A stretch of 64,000 nucleotides of DNA from Luidia sarsii (GCA_949987565.1 OX465109.1:8934920-8998919); one strand, 5' to 3'; positions 36,210-49,180 are shown, numbered from the stretch's first letter. A program made the numbers and translations. Notes: generated by a model not told the origin, from the letters alone.

Positions 36210-36760
36210 AGGCCCTATACAACATTGGTAAAGGTCAAAAGATTGCCACAGTTTGTGTGTTAACCCTTGGTCTCAATTGACCTTGAAATGTCCTTTCTAA
36301 TCCTCCCCTGGGTTATCATTATTGACACATAATTAATTATGTGTATCAATTAGCAGAGAGGGTAAATTACTTCATATGCCTTTTAAATACCTCTCTGAAC
36401 AGTTCCCATACCAGTAACAGACATGTACCCGCCTACCCAATACTCCATAAAACATTAAAAACGCAATACTGCGAAGGTTTTAGCTCAATGGGTAGAAAAG
36501 AGTAGAAAGAGTAGAACAAGTAGAAAGAGTAGAAAAGAACCGTCACGGTTTACGCACCGTTCTGCAGTGTAAGAAATGGTTTATTACTCGCGAGTGATAA
36601 ACTATTTGTCGAATTTTGAGTGAAGATTTCTCGAAACGTAGAGCATTGAAGACCGTAAGATGAGTATTCTAACATGACCATCTACGAACTGTGTAAACTA
36701 GAAGGAAATCTGTGCACATCAATTTTTTCCGATCTTCCCAATGTTGCATTGCATGGGTCT
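36210..36760. mobile_element. TTAA-site MITE, family C copy 3, carrying a 190-bp insert
   Basis: It is flanked by TTAA (36206-36209 and 36761-36764), with left end AGGCCCTATACAAC and right end GGGTCT. About 190 bp absent from the other copies sit at roughly 36265-36450, including the palindromic ACATAATTAATTATGT. The internal palindrome TAGTTTATTACTCGCG is retained in altered form. Confidence 0.7.
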
Positions 36761-37431
36761 TTAAGCATGACGTCAGATATAGGCAGCAAAGGTTACACTT
36801 GTATTTCACTAATGTATAACGCGCTCGATGCCTATAGCGCTTTAATGTCATGACCATCGCTTCCAGTGTGGTCGGCCAGGAGCTCTATCAAATCATGCCC
36901 ACGTCTGCGTGTTCATGTATTTGTTATTTCCTCCTGTCCATCCCCGGTCATAATATCCCCCCTGCCCCGCCCTGCATAAATCCATTCAAGCTCAACGCTT
37001 GGTATTCGTGTTTTCCCCCTCTGCTCATTTGCAGCCAAGATACTTTTTGTTTTGCTATTGTGTGTCACGACGTTTCGACATTTCAATATCGCCTGTCCCT
37101 CCCTTAGTCTGGTCGACCGTTTGCGGCGGTAGGGCGGGGCACCAGGGAGACTCCCACGATGACCTTTCTCCGACCTTCTCCGCTTTCCGCTGTCTGAAAG
37201 AGGCCCTCACTCAGACCATGGTCCCTCCTCTACCTCCATGCTCAGACTAAGTCCCTTCTGTTCATTGACGCTATCCTCCCATAGATCTCTCCTTATTTTC
37301 CCCTGCCTGCCTGCCCAGCCTCTCCTCCTCCCTCCCTCCCTTTACATACAGTGCCCTGAAGGATCGTCTTGGCCGTTCCCTGTTGATCTTGTGACATGTC
37401 CGTGCCATCTCAATTTGCGTGGTTGTGCTTT

Positions 37432-37464
37432 TTTTCTTTCTTTCTTTCTTTCTTTCTTTCTTTC
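37432..37464. repeat. (CTTT)n microsatellite
   Basis: Eight TTTC units preceding CACACAG. Confidence 0.9.
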
Positions 37465-37734
37465 ACACAGCGGTGAGAAGATCCATAGAACCCAATAGGT
37501 TTGCTCGATTCACCCCCTCGGGCCGTGTGCATGCCCGTATCTTAACAGGGAGTCCAAGGTGCCGTGTAAATCATCGTGGTGCACGGTGCCTTAACCGAGA
37601 GAAGGCCTCTTTTCATTGCCGATGCCCTTACCCATAGACTTGCCGTGGTGTGTCATATTTCAATCACTATATATAGAGTAACGTGCAAAGCATGGTGCAA
37701 ACTTCTTATACTGTGTATAAATTGATCAAATAGT

Positions 37735-37790
37735 ATGCCTTTGAGAAAGGTCCGGCTAGGATCGAAACGCCAGAGTCTCCTAATTTTTGA
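37735..37790. repeat. Family E repeat half copy
   Basis: CTTTGAGAAAGGTCCGGCTAG then GATCGAAACGCCAGAGTC. Confidence 0.5.
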
Positions 37791-38511
37791 TATTTCAATC
37801 TCAGTAACTCTTATACGTGGCGCGTGCCATTGTTGGCATACATATGCGCTTGTATATTCGGCGTACAAGCCTTCAGTCTTGATGTAGTCATGATCTGTAA
37901 GTTGATGACAAAGGTGGGATTTTTTTTTTTAAGACACCCGAAAATTGATCGTCGTATGGCGGAGAAAAGTCGGTTCTTCCGAGACGGCGAATCGACGCGA
38001 ATTTGATGAAAAGAACCCTCAAATAATCTCGGTGTAGGTGATTTCGATACTGGTGGTTCAATCGGAATATCTACCCTGTGTCCACGACCCTAGACCCTTC
38101 ACGAATCCTGCAATCAGGGTCGGGCTCAAGGCCCGAAAAGAAAATCGTGAAATAATTATTGGCTGTGGTTCAAATGTCGCATGCAGACGTAAAAAATGCG
38201 ATCCTGCTCAATTCAGTGTATTCAACTATAGAGGCCGTGGTCAAAATCTGTGACTACCTGATGCGACATTATTTTTTGGCTAACGCCTGGTGGGAGACCT
38301 AACCGAATCCTAAGCTGGATCCCGAACCTTCATGGCTGGCGAGCTCTAGGAATGGAGGCAGAGGTAGCGCCCTCTACGGTGTGCGCACCTATAGGGCATG
38401 GGCGGATTTGACGCGGCGCCGAATGTTGAATGCTGTGCCGAAGCACTGCGCCTCCGCCCGACCGCATAATTAGCAGCAGAAGCGAGCAACATCAGACCTG
38501 TTCGTATACTT

Positions 38512-38532
38512 CTATTCTCTCTCTCTCTCTCT
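38512..38532. repeat. Short (CT)n tract
   Basis: About 10 CT units. Confidence 0.8.
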
Positions 38533-40104
38533 TCCCTTCATCTTCAACCGAGAGGCATTGGGGAGGAATTACGCAAAGGGATTGAGTTAGAGCAATCCGT
38601 GGATTAGGCAAGGGACGGGGGGAGGGCAATGAACGACAGATGCCGTACGCCGACCGAAACCTCCCCCACCCGTTCCCTCCGCGCCTCCCTCCCCTCCCCC
38701 GCCCGTACTCCCCATGGCCCCCGCCCAATTCCAGCTAACCGGGGACCCCCCCTGGGACGATGCCCCCGTCCCTCTCGAAAGTCTGCGAGCGCTTAAGCCT
38801 CTGCCTGTCTTACCGGCACAATCCCTGCTCTGCGGAGCCCCTTCTCCCGCACCCCTCCCGCTTATATACTATACCTCGCCTTCACTCCCCTGTCAAATCG
38901 CGCTATGTAAATACAGTCAAAGATGGACATGCGGATTCCACGGACCGCGCGAAGTCACCGCGTTTCAGTCTTCGATTTGGCGATGTATGACATTCGCGCG
39001 CCGTCTCGCTGCTGTGAAAGTTCATCCGTCGCGAGCACACGGTCGCGGGGCGGGGGGCCGCGGGCGTTGTTGCATCGTGGGCCGGGGGGGGGGGGGGGTT
39101 GCCTCGGGGCTTGTGAACACAGAATAACACGTCGGGAGTGAGATCGAGCAAAACTGCCAGACCGTACGTGCGAGAACAGACTGGCGACTACGGCACTCAA
39201 TTGGATAATATTTCCAGCCAAGAAAAACAACATGATTTTCCTCACCAATGTAAGCGAAGCGAAGAAGTTCACAATTTATCGGTTTTCCCCCACGGGAAAC
39301 CCGTCAGTAGCTTTTTTTTTGGTGAGGGGCTTCTATAAATGTTTTCGTTTACACATTTTCCGCCCATACTTTACAGCGTAAATAAACGACGGGGTTACAT
39401 TTCGGCTTTCGCACCACGATGCGAACCGTCTGAATATTGGGGAAAACTTGAGATTTTAAATGCATTTTTTAATGCATTTCTGTTAACTATGTAAAAAAAA
39501 AAAAATCAACATCCTATATTTTTTTTCCAGATCTTATTTTTTTCTTCTAAAATCGGTTCGTTTCAATTTTATGACAAATATGGACATTTATGGAGCAAAA
39601 TGATGATCAGACATTGACAACTTATCTGGGGATAATGACCGATATGTACTTTATGACAGTACACTGAGCACTAAAGGACCCATATTTGTAAATCACATGA
39701 TTCTAACAGATCGCTTACACTTTAGTAGATAGGTCAGACACCATTTGTTGGGGGGGGGGAGATGAGAGAGAGCAATTTACTTTTGCAATTAACCCTTCAC
39801 AGATCAATCATTTACGCTTCTGTAAAACATAAACGGCCGTTGTATGTTGACGCTATTGGTGCTTTTCAAGAGGGCAATATCGGGCAATATCTTACCAAAC
39901 TTTGCGGACAATCATCGGTAAAAAAGACCCACACACATCAACTGTCGGTGTGAATCAGCTAGAATTGCACATTGCCTCTGATCAAACTAAACCGAGTGGT
40001 TGGCAAATAGGGGTTTTCGTCAACCGATGATTTTTGCAGTGTTGGGTTAAAGCAGAGACGAGCATCTTTGTTGCTGAACTTTGTTTGGTTTTCAGAGTGG
40101 GCGG

Positions 40105-40222
40105 AGTGGAAGGGAGAGAGGGAGGGAGGGAGGGAGGGAGAGCGAGACCGAGGGGAAAAGCGTTGTCCTGGAAAATATTATACATAGAGAGAGAGGGAGA
40201 GGGAGGGAGAGAGAGAGAGAGA
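40105..40222. repeat. GA/GGGA-rich simple repeat
   Basis: GAGGGAGGGAGGGAGGGA and GAGAGAGAG blocks separated by about 25 bp. Confidence 0.8.
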
Positions 40223-40544
40223 ACATTTTCAATATTGTTCCACACCATTGCGTATTCGCTGAGCATGTGTCATTCCTGCCACACTTCCCTTGGCTGGCAA
40301 ACTCTTCGATGCTTCGATGCCGGGGATAGCTATAGGCGTGACAGCAGCCTGGCTCGTCTCTACCGAGGGGGGGGGGGGTTTCCTGGGATGCGGTCGCACA
40401 GGCCTGAACGGAACCGCAAAGATGAAGGCGGGAAAGGATATAAAAACAGACGTGGAAGAGAAGACACAAAACCCCCCTCCACGTTACGCACCTACGATTT
40501 TCAATTTGTTGCGCCATAGATTCTCGGGTTAGACCCCGCGGCAA

Positions 40545-40725
40545 GGGAGACAAGAAGATGAGAAAGACGAAGAAGATGGAGAAGAAGTATAAGAAGAAAA
40601 ACAAGGAGAAGGAGGGGGAGGGGGAGGGGGGTGCAGAAGGGAGAAGAGGAGGAGGGGTGGAAGAGGAGGGGAGGAGAAGGAGGGGAGGAGGAGGAGGAGG
40701 GGGAGCGGGAGAAGGGAATAAATGA
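40545..40725. repeat. Purine-rich GAA/GGA tract
   Basis: AGAAGAAG passes into GGAGGGGGAGGGGGAGGGGG and GGAGGAGGAGG. The part near 40611-40630 fits a + strand G-quadruplex pattern. Confidence 0.8.
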
Positions 40726-40944
40726 AAAATAGAAAACCCAAACCAACACAACGCTCGGTTTGCATCGTCCACTCGGGTGACTCTCCCAGAGGTTAAGCGT
40801 GCGAGAGCACCGCTTGGTCAGTTGGGACCTCAACCCCATGGGCAGAGAGGCACGCAAGCACGCACGGCTGAACGGACTAATCCGAATTCAAATTAAATTT
40901 CAGGGAAAGCCGAGAGTGCGTAAGTCATGCGCGGCCGGAATCCT

Positions 40945-40969
40945 AAAAAAAAAAAAAAAAAAAAAAAAT
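40945..40969. repeat. Poly(A) run
   Basis: About 24 A. No retrotransposon body was recognised upstream. Confidence 0.85.
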
Positions 40970-41164
40970 ATTAGCAACACCCCAAAAAAAAATTCTTTTT
41001 GTTTTCACGGAGGTATGCAAAATTATGAACAAAGTTTCATCCCTTGAAATGTCCGAAATTAAAACAAAACAAATTCACAGAAAAATGAATTCAAAATGTT
41101 CTTAACTGTTCACTTCGCGGTTTATACGTGCAGATTTCGATTTAGCAGGACTTATCTCAAAGGC

Positions 41165-41225
41165 AACATCACGGAGAAAAGTTATGCTAGGATCGAAACT
41201 TCGGGGCTCTCAAGTTTTGAAAAAT
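41165..41225. repeat. Family E repeat half copy
   Basis: GAGAAAAGTTATGCTAGGAT then CGAAACTTCGGGGCTCTCAA. Confidence 0.45.
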
Positions 41226-41454
41226 GTGGAATCTTCATAAGGCCAAATGTTTGGAGCCCTCTAGCGGCCTTGGAGAATGGATCCAGCAAAGGTAGACAAA
41301 GACGGCCCTAATTCGAGTAGGGCTGAATACCCTGTAGGCCTATATGGATGCCTGCGTGCGAATCTTCTCATAAAGCATTCAGGAAATTGTGAAGTCCATT
41401 TGAATAGAATTTGATCTGGGAACCAGACAAAGCAAAAGAAAGACTGAAACCAAA

Positions 41455-41870
41455 CACCACATTAGTATAATACATTTAATGTTATTTGATAACATTATGA
41501 TATCATACATATGATTATCATAAAAAGAACATCACACGATATATTTCATGTTATTTGATAACATTATATATCATACATATGATTATCATAGATAAAACGT
41601 AACATAATATATTCTATCTTAAATTTTAGTGGGACTGACGTTTCGATCCTAGCAGGACCTTTCTGAAAGACAGAGAAAGGTCCTGCTGTATAGGATCGAA
41701 ACGTCAGGCCCACTAAATTTTAAGATTTGCATTTTGGTAATTTTAGTCAGTAAGCAGTTTGCAACATTTTTGTATATCACTTTATAATATATTCTATGTT
41801 ATTATTTTGATTACATTATATATCATAAGATTATCATAGATAAAACAATCTGAAATTTCATGCATATGGT
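41455..41870. repeat. AT-rich tandem repeat, about 80-bp units, interrupted by a hairpin element
   Basis: Two units with ATGTTATTTGATAACATTAT and CATACATATGATTATCATA lie at about 41477-41560 and 41545-41620. A third, diverged unit lies at about 41795-41860, beyond the family E hairpin at 41619-41790. The hairpin element appears to have landed inside a pre-existing tandem array. Confidence 0.65.
41619..41723. repeat. Family E foldback hairpin, near-complete arms
   Basis: The left arm AAATTTTAGTGGG...CTGACGTTTCGATCCTA and GCAGGACCTTTCT is mirrored by AGAAAGGTCCTGC, TAGGATCGAAACGTCAG and CCCACTAAATTT across about 9 nt (GAAAGACAG). The arms are about 46 bp with few mismatches. This is the clearest copy of a family scattered over the window. 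Confidence 0.8.
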
Positions 41871-43124
41871 TATTTATTTATTATATTATATATATTATAT
41901 GGTACTTTCCCACTAAAACATGTATCAAATTGCCACGAAGAGGTTCAAATAATCTTCCATACATAGTCGGTTTTAATAATACTTATTATAATTATACTTA
42001 TTAATTTACCGATCTAAACCAAACGAAGCAGTACAGTCAGCGAGTTAAACCTTATCGAACTCGGGTTCAACTATAATGTGTTTGAACTACACTGTGTGCA
42101 CTTTTCGGCCAATTCCTGGGCATAGAATTTTTCAGGAGTTCGACGAACTGTCAACGAGCCAAAGCCCTAAATGACCAACTGCAATCTAATCAAATTCATG
42201 GTACCATCTGTAGTACACTTCAAAGTACATTCTATAGTACGCTTCATTATATAGTATACACTTTATAGCGCACTTTTTTCAGCTTGCAATTTAGCGAACG
42301 TTCACCAAGGTTTGCAATGCTGGTATAATCGCTACATATTGCACAATATTTGTCTATCGCACTCATTGTTTTATAATAACCTTCGGTCCCCGCATAGCGA
42401 TAACATATGATCTCGGTAATCGTCATTCATGCCAAACTACAAACACACCATCTATTTCAAGTATTTATTGTTCTATATGGAATCCAATTTAAAGAGCAAG
42501 CAACCATTCGGAACGTGCGCACGAAAAGGGCCACTACAGCGTGTGCAAACTAAATCAGATTAATATTCTTGCCGATAGCACTGCCGTCTGCGTGTCACTC
42601 ATACCGATAGCAGGTACCAAGATAATCAGGAATTACAAAAGCCCAACATCAATATTGGTTCGCTGGAAGGACACATTCGTGACTCGCCTAACGATGGCTG
42701 GTTTGGGCGGTCGTTAACCAGGAGGTTAATTATTGAAGCGGGAGTGCACATTTTGATTGAGTTCTCTCTCAGTCTCCGCCGGAGCTCTATTCCAGTGGCT
42801 GTGCGCTCCATGCTAGTATAATACACAGAAAGCAATAACCGTATATAGAGCGTGCAAGATGTACCGCCAAATATTGATACAGGTTTACTATTACACTGGA
42901 CAGTACCAATAGGCCTATATGCAGATCGCATGCCGACTGATCTAAAACTCGACCTTTCGCCCACGTGTACATATAAGAACTTCAAAGAGTCATCCAGCTA
43001 ACCTATTAACTACTTATACCGTTGCCTGTAGACCTATCCACATGAAGTAAAGATCATTTCAACGTATATTGTAAAACTACTTATAAGGTGTGTATGTAGC
43101 GAAGGGCCATTAATCTAATAGGAC
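41871..43124. other. AT-rich intronic sequence, no gene seen
   Basis: Low GC with TATA-like runs. No exon was recognised. Confidence 0.55.
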
Positions 43125-43475
43125 ATGACTTGGGATCCTGTCTTTGAGCAACTCTCTGTCAGACGATCTGTCTCTTCCCTGAGTTTCTTCTACAGGTACT
43201 TCCATGGTAGATGTGCAGAGGGTCTTTCATCCGTTGTCCCTCCTGTACGCACCCTCGCTCGCACCACACGCTTTGCTATACAGCTTCGCACCCCTTTACT
43301 GTTTCTGCTCCAAAGTGCAGTATATACTGTAGAATGTTCCAATAGCTCCTCCCCCGTGCTGCTACGCTTTGAAACTCTCTACCTACACATCCTGTTTTCC
43401 ATCTTCGTACAAACTGGATCTGTTCAAGAGGAACGTGAATAGATACCTTCGTTCCCTTTGACTCTGTTTTCTTTC
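43125..43475 (+). pseudogene. Decayed non-LTR retrotransposon 3' fragment (CR1/jockey-like RT C-terminus)
   Basis: The first frame reads RRSVSSLSFFYRYFHGRC followed by LSSVVPPVRT, the usual start of the C-terminal tail of CR1/jockey-type reverse transcriptases. The continuation moves to the next frame (HPFTVSAPKC, then NSLPTHPVFHLRTN with stops where Trp would be expected). It ends in the first frame again as LFKRNVNRYLRSL and a stop at about 43473. At least two frameshifts and in-frame stops show it is inactive. The catalytic RT core and endonuclease are absent, as in a typical 5'-truncated LINE insertion. Confidence 0.65.
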
Positions 43476-44889
43476 TTTATCTGTCTATTCCTCTTCTATT
43501 TCTCCTGTAGCTATCACCTTGAGTGGCCGAATAAGGCTTTGTGTTTGGCCATCTTTCATAAGAAAAAAGCCGTTTGACAGTGAACCCATGCCGTAATAAC
43601 GCCTCCATACTTGTTATTGCCATTGCAAAGTCCGCCGATGCATCATATAGCATTGTATACAGTATAGAAGACAGTCTATATGACATGGATGGAATCATAT
43701 TTCAGGCCTTCTAACTCAGTTACGAATCGAGTCACTGTCTGCTTCACTCCGGTGCTTTACCAATTAAAGTATGGCTCGCCATTCCGTATAATACGTAGCT
43801 GTTATTCATTGCGGTCTACCACCAGCTCATTCTTCCGCTCATAATGGGGATCTACACATTGTCGTATATAATTGTAAGGTTTATGAAAATCTGTAGGGAC
43901 GACGTCCGTGGGGCGTTCACATTGATCGTGGGGAGGGGGTGTCTGCTGATAAAAGTGAATGCGACCTCTTTGCGGGGATCCCTTGTTTCTGAGTTAGGCC
44001 GTGTCCGAAACGGGCTTCCAGAGCTACGGCTATAAGGGCTATTGTCTTCGCATCTTCGTGTAGGGGGAAGACCTAGACCTAGCTCTAGACGCCCGGACAC
44101 TGCCCTAGCTGGATCCATTCGTCCTTCCACAGTCTGCTGACGACGGACAGATGACACCGCCCTGCCCGTCAAGAAAAGTGTGGGGGGTATTTGGATCAAT
44201 CGGCACCGGCTCTATAGCAGGTGTTTTGTGGCCGAGGATAAGTCCTCATCCAGAACCGATTCCGTTCAGGCTCTGACTCCTCTCACCTTTCCGTCCTAAG
44301 CGGCCTATACGTCGTAACCCCTCCCTCCCCTCCCCCCCCCCCTTCCGGCCTCCAGCCCCCGCCTCCCGGCTTGCCGTCCCTTCTCCTGCGTCCGCCAGGC
44401 TCACGGTCGTCATGACGACCGGATGTACCGCACCGGTCATTGTTCCGCGAGTTCTCCGCGTTCCCAGGGAATCTCCATCCCTCGTCCGGTCGGTCCAAGT
44501 CGGTTCTCTCCCTCTCTCCTCCTCCCCCTCCCTGCAAATCAGTCTTCAATCGCGGTCCAATCATGAAATGTTAATCAACCCAGCCCACGCACGTATACAC
44601 AGCTATACCTATACGGAACAATGGCCTTCTGCCCGTGAGCTTGGATATTGCTGTGTCTGTTTCATAACAATGAGGCTCGTCGATGCGTCCCTGCAGCCAT
44701 CGCGGCTGTGACGGAGCACGTCGCCCGGCCTATATCATCGCGGTGCAAGAGAGCTACGGATACACATTATATAGAACTCTAATCTTCACGTGTCTTCGTG
44801 CATCTCATTAGCAAGCCAGCTATATGGTCTTCTTGACCCGCCCGTGCATTTTGTATGTGCATTTTGTATGTGCATGTTATATGGGCGTC
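43476..44889. other. Intronic sequence, no gene seen
   Basis: GC-rich at 44280-44520. Overlapping ORFs without domains. Confidence 0.5.
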
Positions 44890-45245
44890 GATATGTGCGT
44901 CCTTGTTTTAAGTCAAGATTGCCAGACATTATTTGACTTGATGCTTATTTGCCGCCCTCAACTTGTGTTGCAGTCACGGGTGCTTAGCATCAAAATACAA
45001 GCGGAACTTTGGCTGGTAGCCTGAATTTATTAATCAAGGTTTGTTCATGCTTAAGCAATATTGGTGCTTAAGCGGCGGTATGAAATTGTCCCCTGATTAC
45101 CAGCCCTAAGCATTCATGATTGTAATACAAGTTGAGGGCAGCTAGCATCAGATGTAGTAGGCATATGGATGGCAAATCTTGAATTAAACAAGGATGAATG
45201 TCCATGCTTTTAGCAGGTTGTCTTGCTTAAGCGGCTCTATGAAAT
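44890..45245. repeat. Imperfect foldback element with GCTTAAGCGGC motifs
   Basis: A left arm at about 44897-44975 (CCTTGTTTTAAGTCAAGATT, GCCGCCCTCAACTTGT) is mirrored at about 45130-45205 (ACAAGTTGAGGGCAGC, AATCTTGAATTAAACAAGG). TGCTTAAGCGGC plus TATGAAATTG occurs at 45066 and 45228. Confidence 0.6.
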
Positions 45246-45631
45246 TGGGTCTTGCTCTTCTCAGAGTCGCACCGTCCCCGACCAGATAGGACTCGCATAA
45301 TGTCGGCGTAGACCGTCCACACATGCGCTTGCAGCGTGCAACCACCTAACTCTGAGCCGTGGATTACTCCCCTAGAATTCTATCTCACGGAAATCCGTCC
45401 CGACTAATCCGTGTGTAGGACGACGGCCGCGCTGCACGAATAATTGCCACCGCGGTGGATCAGAGTTTATATCGAGTTGATACCGCCTAGCACAGACTTG
45501 TCCGCATGGGACTATATACGAACGTGTTATCCGATCTTCGTCGCTGAAACTGCCGAATCATCTCCGAGAAACCGTTTTTACCTATAGTGCTTGCATGGGA
45601 TAAGCAGTTGTATAGCAACTAGTTCCTTTAA

Positions 45632-46087
45632 GGCCTCAAATACAACAGTGGTAAAGGTCAAACGATTGCCACAGTTGGTGTATAAAACCATAAAACATTG
45701 CAAAAAAGCATTACTGCGAAGTTTTTAGCTCAAATTGTTATCTGAGAAAGTAGAAAAATGCACACACACAAAAGCGGTTTACGCACCGTTCTGTAGTGTA
45801 AGAAATAGTTTATTATTCGCGAGTAATAAACTAAATGAATGAGACTTAAGGCTTTGCATGGTGGGTGAATCAATATAGAAAGGTTTGCGGTGAACACCAT
45901 GTATCAGGTCTCTTAAAGGAAGAGGTATGGTTCTGAAAAGAACCTGAGGGTAACTCGACGTTTCGACCAGTATGCTCTGGCCGTCATCTCATGAGGATTC
46001 TATCACGACCTTCTACAAACTGTGTAAATTAGAAGGAAATCTGTAGACATCGATGATTCCCGATCTTCCCAATGTTGTATTGGGCCT
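45632..46087. mobile_element. TTAA-site MITE, family C copy 4, with an insert at its central palindrome
   Basis: The left TTAA is at 45628-45631, and the right end is GTTGTATTGGGCCT followed by TTAT. About 155 bp of unrelated sequence begin within the central palindrome near 45833 and end near 45990. The insert contains ACTCGACGTTTCGACCAG, itself resembling a repeat end. Confidence 0.65.
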
Positions 46088-48869
46088 TTATTAACTTACC
46101 CTACTTCCATTTTGCCTACATAGGAAACCAGTCTAGTATCAAATATTGCACAAAGCTGACAGTGTCATTTTCTCGTCCACGGACTATTTTGTTTTGGATT
46201 GTCGTTAACGATTTCCTCGGATTCTGGTGAACAATGCAATTTTGTTTTACTCAGAACACAGTGAGTCGGGCGTATCGTCTATTGTTTCTTGCGCCTTTTG
46301 ACCTTAATTACCCCTTGGGCACATTATATATTTCGACCCCCTATCTCCTCGCGAGTAATATCTATTTAATCTTACCTTGGAAATATTAATTCTATGACTC
46401 AAACCATGTGTATTTCACTGTCCCCTGTTCGCTCTCTTCTTAAGTGGCAGCAGCGATATCACCATTTTCAAATTTGACCCAAACTAGTGATGGAAGGTTT
46501 CGTTGGTTTTTGTTGGCTGCAGTGATATCACCATTTGTGCTGGTGTATTTTCCCAATCCTACGTTCTGCCTGAAGTGACTACATCGACACCACATTTGTC
46601 ACTCTGTTCTGCATTAAAGTGTTCTTCATTTGCCGCTTTCCAGATTGCATTTCTGTTTTAATTTGTGTGGGCGGTGGACAACCCGTTCTGTCCATCATCG
46701 GATCCATTTATCTACGGCTGCATGCTGTCTGTTAAACAGTTATGACGGAGGGTATTGCCTTTCGGACACTGCTATTTCATTTGTTCATCTCCTTTTGTGA
46801 GGTTGATCTCCCTCGTAAAACTCCTATCTACGCATTGCTTGAATTCATTCCGTCCCCCTGTGCATAATAATTTATCAATATTTCCATGGAGCGAGCTTCA
46901 TTCGATTCGATGCGTCCAATCTAATTATAAAATCGGGCGAGGCACGCTGTGGTTTCAAAGCCACCCCTTCCCCTTCCCCCTCTCCCGCGATTCACGAGGA
47001 CAATGCGCTGCGGACGAAACGTCTACCACGGACGCCGCATGCAGCGTTGTCCCGTGTAGCCGAGTATAATAGGGGACAACCTCGATGAATGGGGACGGCG
47101 CGGCTCGCGTTTTTTTTTTTCGCAGGATGGGAAAGGCCACCGTTAACATAAACTCGCGCTATTGGTTGCATTTTATCAAGACAAGGGGAATTATTCGTGA
47201 CTGATTTTGCGCACCGACATCTTTAGTATACATGCGTGTGGTGTGTAGTTATAGGCCTGCACTAGTTACATTATGAAGGCCTACACACATGTATATATCA
47301 GGCATGTACATGTGCACCATACATGTAGTCAAATCAAGATTTGGGTGGGTAAGTGGAATGATTTCGTGAATAATTCACCTCGCGTAGACAAAATGCAACC
47401 AATAGCGCGCCTTTGTGCTAGTAGTGATGGCCTTTCCCGTCCTGGGAAAAATAATTACGCGCGGGCGAGGCTCGGCAGTGGCGTTTTTCGGCAGCGCGCT
47501 GATCGTGCGCGGACATTTCCTGCAGTGAGAATCCGCGGCAATTCCGAAACGCAAAATGATATCCCGAATTGACGCCGGTCCGTGTATAAGACGCTATAGC
47601 GTTCTTTCCATTCAACTTGCTGTGAGGTTCGTGCCCATGCATTTGTGCGCGCAATTCCATTTCGTACGCCGATATAGATAGAGCCTTTATTTATTTTTTA
47701 CCACCCTCGACGGCCATCGCTGTGAAAAGTATAGGTGGGGAAGTCGGAGGGAATCTTTATCATTAGCCCGGGCTCCATCCGCCGGACGTGCTTTCGCCCT
47801 CTGTTTGGGCAGGGTCCGGGAAACGTGGGAGAAGCAAGGGGAACCCACTGTTTGGCTGTGCGGTGAGCCTCTTCCGTCGCGAAGATTGGCCTTACGTGGC
47901 GGTGCATACTGTACAGTCATGCACACAGCGGTCACCCGGCACGCGGGTGTACAGAGGCGTGATTACCGTGTGCCCTCAACTCGGGTCGACACACGCAAGC
48001 GCCGCTATCGCCGGCGGTCGGGGCTTCGCAAACGCACTCACTTTCCACGCTGTGTGCAGGGGAGCAACAATTCTACGGTACATGCATTCGCCGCTGGCTC
48101 TCGTCGTTATCATGTGCAATTCCCAGTGAAGAACACCAGCGATGGATTCTCGATCAATCCACGCAGGATTCCCATTGGCAGCCTGCAACGTCAACAAGCA
48201 ATAATGCAATTCACAAAATGGATCCATAAATTATGCCGATGTTTAAAATTAACTGGATGCTCAAGTGGTTTTTTTTTCTGTTCGTGAAATGTGGGGGGGG
48301 GAGGCTTTCGCAGTTAAGTCCTTCAATTATTCATGCGCCCGATTCGGTTTTTTTTTTCTTAAATGCCCACCATCAAGTTGAAGTGCTCTTAATGGGTTTA
48401 CGAAGTCCATTAAATTTGCCTTGTTTTGCCAAGAAACGCGAGACTGCCCGTCTTCCCGTTTCCGCAGCCTCGATCTTCCTCTCAGATGTTTAATTCCGTT
48501 CCAATTTCCATAGCAATCGCGACTCGACTCGACTGAATCCGTATGTCTGCCCCGGATGAAGTAGGGGACAAAAAAAGGCAATACCAAGAAGATCTTCCCC
48601 TTTTTTTCCCCCGCTGCGATTAATCGAATTGCATAGAGGGGAATGGGCTCTAGTTTCTTTGTGGTGGAGTGGTCGTTTTCCGAGCTCCGTGGCAAAAATG
48701 ATATGGTTTGTTTTTTGTATCCTTGTTTTTTTTTTCTCTCCCCAAACAGTGCCGCGAGTCATCGCGTGCTGCGTTCATTCGCCGGCAGAGTTTTGGCGAA
48801 GATGGCGGGGCTGCAAATTGCATGGGAGGGAGGTTTATGAGCGATGTAGATAGAAATAGAGTTGGAGAT
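46088..48869. other. Intronic sequence, CpG-rich at 47440-48060, no gene seen
   Basis: A + strand open frame of 160 codons (47805-48287) has no recognisable domain and is overlapped by other ORFs. A regulatory role for the CpG-rich patch is possible but unsupported. Confidence 0.45.
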
Positions 48870-49180
48870 AGAGAATTTTAGAGATCAGGCAGAGACAGAG
48901 ACAGAGACAGAGGCAGAGGCAGAGGCAGAGACAGACAGAGGCACAGGCAGAGGCAGAGGGAGAGGCAGAGGGAGAGACAGAGACAGGGATAGAGACTAAG
49001 ACTGAGATTTTGAGAAGGAGACAAAGAGAGATAGATAGAGAGATAGAAGGATATGGATATAAATAGAGAGATGAAGACATATAGAGATAGAGAGATAGAG
49101 CGATAGAGAGATAGAGAGATTAAGAGATAGAGAGATTGAGAGATAGAGATATAGATAGAGAGACAGAGAGACATATAGAG
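48870..49180. repeat. GAGACA/GATAGA-rich tract
   Basis: CAGAGACAGAGACAGAGGCA passes into GAGATAGAGAGATAGAG. Purine-rich on the + strand. Confidence 0.9.

Larger units (their letters stand above)
36761..40104. other. Intronic sequence, CpG-rich at 38640-39120, no gene seen apart from the small repeats listed
   Basis: The CpG-dense patch carries ORFs in several frames (for example 38714-39127) with Pro/Arg-rich composition and no recognisable domain. A poly(G) run lies at 39081-39099. Confidence 0.45.

Noticed and set aside
47805..48287. 160-codon + strand ORF in CpG-rich sequence
   Set aside because: Composition reflects GC content. No motif, signal peptide or splice support.
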